A stretch of 56,492 nt of DNA from PSRI01 sp041484195. GTDB taxonomy: Bacteria; Bacteroidota; Bacteroidia; Chitinophagales; Chitinophagaceae. Of the stretch, positions 53,442-56,492 are shown one piece after another. Position numbers and translations under genes: made by a program. The first letter of the stretch is position 1, and each line of letters begins with the position of its first letter. The DNA lies in contig JBGPHC010000028.1 of the NCBI GenBank assembly GCA_041484195.1, positions 1 to 56,492 of the forward strand, given 5' to 3'. Below the pieces are notes generated by a model. The model did not search any database, had not been told where the DNA came from, and saw only the letters and a list, made by a program, of their open reading frames with translations.

Positions 53442-55892
53442 TTATTCTGTCCGCAACGAATTCACGGGGTTTGCCAAGGCGGCCCTCAATGCCTGATAGC
53501 TGATAGTTAGCAAGGCTATAAATAAAGCAAGGCAGGTTGTCCAGGCAAATACTGTCCAACTGATGGAAACCCGGTAGCTGAAATCCTGCAACCATTTCCT
53601 CATGACCCACCAGCCAACAGGAGAAGCAATCAGGATGGAGACGGCCACAAGTTTCAGGAAATCTTTAGAAAGGAGCGACACGATGCCTGCCACACTAGCT
53701 CCCAATGCTTTTCTGACTCCGATTTCCTTGGTTCGTTGCTCCGCGCTGAAAGTCGCCAATCCAAACAGGCCCAGGCAGGAAATCAGAATTGCTATGGCTG
53801 TAAAATATCCAACGATCGAGGCCAGACGATTTTCTCCCTCATAATTCTTTTGAAAATCTTCGTCCAGAAAACTGTACTCAAAAGGTTCACCTGGATTGAG
53901 TTTCTTCCAATTAGTTTCAATGTCCTTTAAAAGCGGAGCCACATTCTTCGCGCGGGCGTGCACCATGAGGTAATTATAGGTTGGAGTATTATTGAGGAAA
54001 AAGCCGTAAGGTGAAATGGATACGTGCAAATCCTGAAAATGAAAATCCTTGACCACGCCTATGATCGTATAGTCGTAGGTCTGTCCCCTCCAATCGAAAT
54101 ACAATTTGCCGCCAATCGATTTTTGAGGAGTGGGGAATCCCAGTTGTCTGATGGCTTCTTCATTGACCACTATCCTGTTGTTGGTATCTCCCCGGAATTG
54201 TTCGGAAAAAAGCCTGCCTGCTACGAGCTTCAAACCCAGAGTCTGCAGAAAGGTCTCATCCACCCAATTGGTATGAACCAGTTTTGAATCACTGGCGGTC
54301 TTGCCTTCGGTATGCACTCCCATATCGCTCGGATTCATGATCCCCGGATAATAGAGTGTTCCGCCGGTCTCTATCGTAAGGGGATTTGCCTTTATCGAAT
54401 TCTTCAATGCGGTATAAATATGTTTAGCGTTGTTTCCTCGTAGCGGAATAATGAGCTGCTGGTCCTTTGCAAATCCAAGATCGGTGGATCTCATGAACTT
54501 CATTTGATTTCCAATCACTACGGAAGCGATGATCAGGACTACGGAAATGATGAACTGGAATACCACTAAGCCTTTTCTTAACGCGATTGCCGCAAGGGAA
54601 TTACTGAATCTTCCCTTCAATACTTTTACCGGAATAAATGAAGAGAGATAGAAGGCAGGATAGCTTCCTGCGATGAGGCCTGTAATAAGGGATAACAGGA
54701 AAAATCCAATCAGGATATTGGCCTGGGAATGAAAATCCAGGGTCAGATTCTTCCCTGAAACCCGGGCGAACGCGGGCAACAAAAGGAAGGTGATGAGCAA
54801 AGCGAAAATGAATGCGATCAGGCTCATCAGTACCGATTCACCCAAAAATTGCCAGACCAGTGATTTTTTTTCCGCGCCAAGTACTTTGCGAATGCCCACT
54901 TCCGCCGATCGTTTGGAGGAACGGGCCGTTGACAAATTCATGAAGTTGATGCAGGCAATCAGTAGTGTGAAGAGCGCAATGGAAGCGAGTATATACAGGT
55001 AGGTGATACTACCCACAGCTGTGATATTATTGGACATACCTGAATACAAATGCATTCCCTTCACAGGAACCAGGGATTGCTTCTTGCTAAAACCCATGGC
55101 GTTCAAATCTTTCCTGATATACTTGTCAACGAATGCCGGAAACTTGGCTTCCAGGTTTTTGGCGCTGGCACCCTCTTTCAGCAGAAAAAAAGTGTGAAAC
55201 ATATTATTGGAAGCCATATCCGTTTGCTCCTGAATAAGCTGTTCAACGTCTCCTCCCAAAAACGAGATGAAAAATCTGGCGGCGATTTGGGATGGTCTGG
55301 GATCAGGACGAAACACGCCGCTCACCTTGAGATCATAATCTCCATTGGTACTGCTGCTAACATGCAGCACTTTGTTAAGCGCGGATCGGTCGCCAAAAAA
55401 TTTCCTGGCAATTTCTTCACTTAACACTATTGAATTGGGTGGAGTCAATGCCGAGTTTGGGTCACCTTCCGTAAAATGGTAAGTGAATAATTTAAAAAAT
55501 GAAGCGTCGGCCATGTAGCCGTCGGATTCATAGAATGATTTAGGAGTTACACCATCCTGCCTGTCCTGCAGCAGGGTCTTGTCTTCTGCAAACAGTTTCA
55601 TGATCCTCGCGCTTTCGCTGATCTCAGGGAATTCGGCCTTCATCGCCTGCGCCATGGGAGCAGGCGTATTGGGCATTTTATCCTCTTTTCCATCTTTTAT
55701 GAATGTGGTGGTAAGCTCATAGAGCCTACTCAAATTCCGGTGATAGCTGTCATAACTCAGCTCATGATATATATAAACAGAAATGAGAAGGCAACAGGCA
55801 AGTCCTGCTGACAGGCCAAATATATTGATGAATGAAAAGGTCTTGCTCTTCAACAAATTCCGCCAGGCAATCTTTAAATAATTCTTGAACAT
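53442..55892 (-). CDS. P15, MacB/FtsX-type ABC permease, first in the array
   Basis: 816 residues, the first permease in transcription order. PCD1 opens with NTPAPMAQAMKAEFPEI. The loop before TM2 is VPVKGMHLYSGMSNNIT and TM2 LLIACINFMNLSTARSSK. Coupling motif 1 RSAEVGIRKVLGAEKKSL (about 330), motif 2 RTKEIGVRKALG (about 720). PCD2 contains DFHFQDLHVSISPYGFF. The tail is NPVNSLRTE. A 72-codon gene precedes it by 52 bases and may share its message. No consensus promoter was identified directly upstream. Confidence 0.95.
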   Translation of the reverse strand: MFKNYLKIAWRNLLKSKTFSFINIFGLSAGLACCLLISVYIYHELSYDSYHRNLSRLYELTTTFIKDGKEDKMPNTPAPMAQAMKAEFPEISESARIMKLFAEDKTLLQDRQDGVTPKSFYESDGYMADASFFKLFTYHFTEGDPNSALTPPNSIVLSEEIARKFFGDRSALNKVLHVSSSTNGDYDLKVSGVFRPDPRPSQIAARFFISFLGGDVEQLIQEQTDMASNNMFHTFFLLKEGASAKNLEAKFPAFVDKYIRKDLNAMGFSKKQSLVPVKGMHLYSGMSNNITAVGSITYLYILASIALFTLLIACINFMNLSTARSSKRSAEVGIRKVLGAEKKSLVWQFLGESVLMSLIAFIFALLITFLLLPAFARVSGKNLTLDFHSQANILIGFFLLSLITGLIAGSYPAFYLSSFIPVKVLKGRFSNSLAAIALRKGLVVFQFIISVVLIIASVVIGNQMKFMRSTDLGFAKDQQLIIPLRGNNAKHIYTALKNSIKANPLTIETGGTLYYPGIMNPSDMGVHTEGKTASDSKLVHTNWVDETFLQTLGLKLVAGRLFSEQFRGDTNNRIVVNEEAIRQLGFPTPQKSIGGKLYFDWRGQTYDYTIIGVVKDFHFQDLHVSISPYGFFLNNTPTYNYLMVHARAKNVAPLLKDIETNWKKLNPGEPFEYSFLDEDFQKNYEGENRLASIVGYFTAIAILISCLGLFGLATFSAEQRTKEIGVRKALGASVAGIVSLLSKDFLKLVAVSILIASPVGWWVMRKWLQDFSYRVSISWTVFAWTTCLALFIALLTISYQALRAALANPVNSLRTE

Positions 55893-55944
55893 GTTATTTA
55901 TTTTATTGTTTGCTCCTGCAAAGCATCCCTGTTCAATCGGGCGC

Positions 55945-56163
55945 TCACAGTATCAGACATCCTGCCATGGTCCAAGGCTGATCCGGATCATAGTAACTGA
56001 CCACTGGACTTTCATCTTTTACCTTTTCCTTTTTTGTTCCCTTGCCGGGAAATTTATTGCATTTCACCTCCGCAGTCACATTCCTCATAGTCACCAGCAC
56101 CAAGGCCCAAACGAGCAATAGCACCGCAACCCGACTGACATTATTTGGTTTTTGAAGGTTCAT
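55945..56163 (-). CDS. Small hypothetical membrane or secreted protein
   Basis: 72 residues, not recognised. One hydrophobic helix at about 11-26 (RVAVLLLVWALVLVTM) acts as a signal peptide or anchor, followed by a Lys-rich stretch (GKGTKKEKVKDE) and a C-terminal part with YYDPDQPWTMAGC; Cys35 and Cys69 are the only cysteines. It ends 52 bases before P15 on the same strand, so it could be the leader gene of the array. Short length and lack of a known family keep confidence low. Confidence 0.45.
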   Translation of the reverse strand: MNLQKPNNVSRVAVLLLVWALVLVTMRNVTAEVKCNKFPGKGTKKEKVKDESPVVSYYDPDQPWTMAGCLIL

Positions 56164-56492
56164 GGCTCATGGTTTAAATAATGAGTAAGTTTGACCAGTG
56201 TAGCCATCGCAGGATATCTACGGTATGGCTAATTTGGCAGTCCCAAGGGAGTGGCTGTTTCAGTAATTCACCGCAATAATTAGCTGATGCTTTTAAAGAA
56301 GGGTGGGAGCATACAACAATATTGAAATGATTCCTGAGCATATATACTTTGTCACTAGTGTTTCGATATTAGTCAAAGATATTCAGTTGATTATGATTTA
56401 GCTCTTTGAAATTTTGTTGTATTGAGTTGGTAAACAAATTCGTGATAGGTGTTTTATCGAAGATACAAACACTGATTACTTGCAGTATCTCA
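56164..56492. other. Right-hand end, 329 bases without an intact gene
   Basis: Upstream of the small gene. The minus strand at 56341-56321 reads MLRNHFN, close to the M-L-R-N-Y-F-K start of the permeases, but the frame then loses similarity and stops after about 56 codons. No promoter match could be assigned with confidence. The rest is AT-rich DNA without visible features. Confidence 0.4.
56321..56341 (-). pseudogene. Possible remnant of a sixteenth permease start
   Basis: Seven codons (M-L-R-N-H-F-N) differ from the P9 start (M-L-R-N-Y-F-K) at the nucleotide level by only about four of 21 bases, and they begin at an ATG oriented as in the array. Nothing after residue 8 resembles the paralogues. 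It may be a relic left by deletion, or chance. Confidence 0.3.

Larger units (their letters stand above)
17330..55892 (-). other. Tandem array of 15 double-length MacB/FtsX permeases (P1-P15)
   Basis: Fifteen consecutive minus-strand genes of 785-820 codons. Each encodes two fused MacB halves. The shared order is: N-terminal amphipathic N-Y-F-K segment; TM1 at about 20-43; a periplasmic core domain (PCD1) at about 50-275; TM2; coupling motif 1 (RxxE[IV]xx[RK]KxxG, residues about 309-332); TM3-TM4; TM5 at about 430-455; PCD2 at about 460-670; TM6; coupling motif 2; TM7-TM8; and a tail ending NPxxxLRxE. One polypeptide therefore supplies what a MacB dimer supplies. Distances between neighbours range from about 36 to 708 bases. 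Members are clearly diverged, so the array is old and under selection. Confidence 0.93.

Noticed and set aside
1..56492. tRNA, rRNA, insertion sequences, attachment sites
   Set aside because: No cloverleaf T-loop pattern, transposase or integrase, or flanking terminal repeats were seen on either strand.

Overview
The window looks like chromosomal DNA of a Bacteroidota species, probably of the Chitinophagales/Chitinophagaceae type. The evidence is a TonB-dependent receptor paired with a DUF4249 lipoprotein, an MG2-plus-plug protein, a DUF1080 sugar hydrolase, PD40/OmpA proteins, genes without Shine-Dalgarno leaders, a TAnnTTTG-type promoter and, above all, double-length MacB/FtsX permeases. 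No rRNA, tRNA, phage, insertion sequence or CRISPR array was seen.

Left part (1-13.9 kb), ordinary accessory and envelope genes: the 3' end of a GIY-YIG nuclease; a secreted protein with five P-x7-A-D-x-E repeats and a good terminator; a secreted DUF1080 protein; a small coiled-coil protein; a PD40/OmpA envelope protein; a secreted GH18 hydrolase; a small secreted OB-fold-like protein; a zeta-crystallin-type quinone oxidoreductase; a 909-residue MG2/TonB-plug protein; and a TonB receptor/DUF4249 operon running the other way.

Right part (13.9-55.9 kb), one locus on the minus strand. Fifteen different MacB/FtsX-type permeases (called P1 to P15 here, left to right, so transcription runs P15 towards P1) lie head to tail over 38.6 kb. 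Downstream of P1 come a periplasmic DUF4097 beta-solenoid protein, one ABC ATPase and one TolC-type outer-membrane channel, closed by a terminator at 13930-13956. There is no HlyD/MacA-type adaptor gene and no second ATPase. All 15 permeases are full length, all 30 predicted ATPase-coupling motifs are intact, and the last 98 residues align without a gap in all 15. This suggests many alternative permeases served by one energy module (inference).

Regulation seems split. A 438-base spacer before P2 and a 708-base spacer before P6 both carry pairs of TGTACG-type sites spaced 22 bases apart, like enhancer sites for a sigma-54 activator, and the second also has a near-consensus -24/-12 element. P3 has an ECF-type promoter (GTAAC, 17 bases, CGTC). 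Three spacers (before P5, P11 and P12) hold heptameric DNA repeats. A short stretch at 56321-56341 resembles the start of a sixteenth permease that is otherwise gone.
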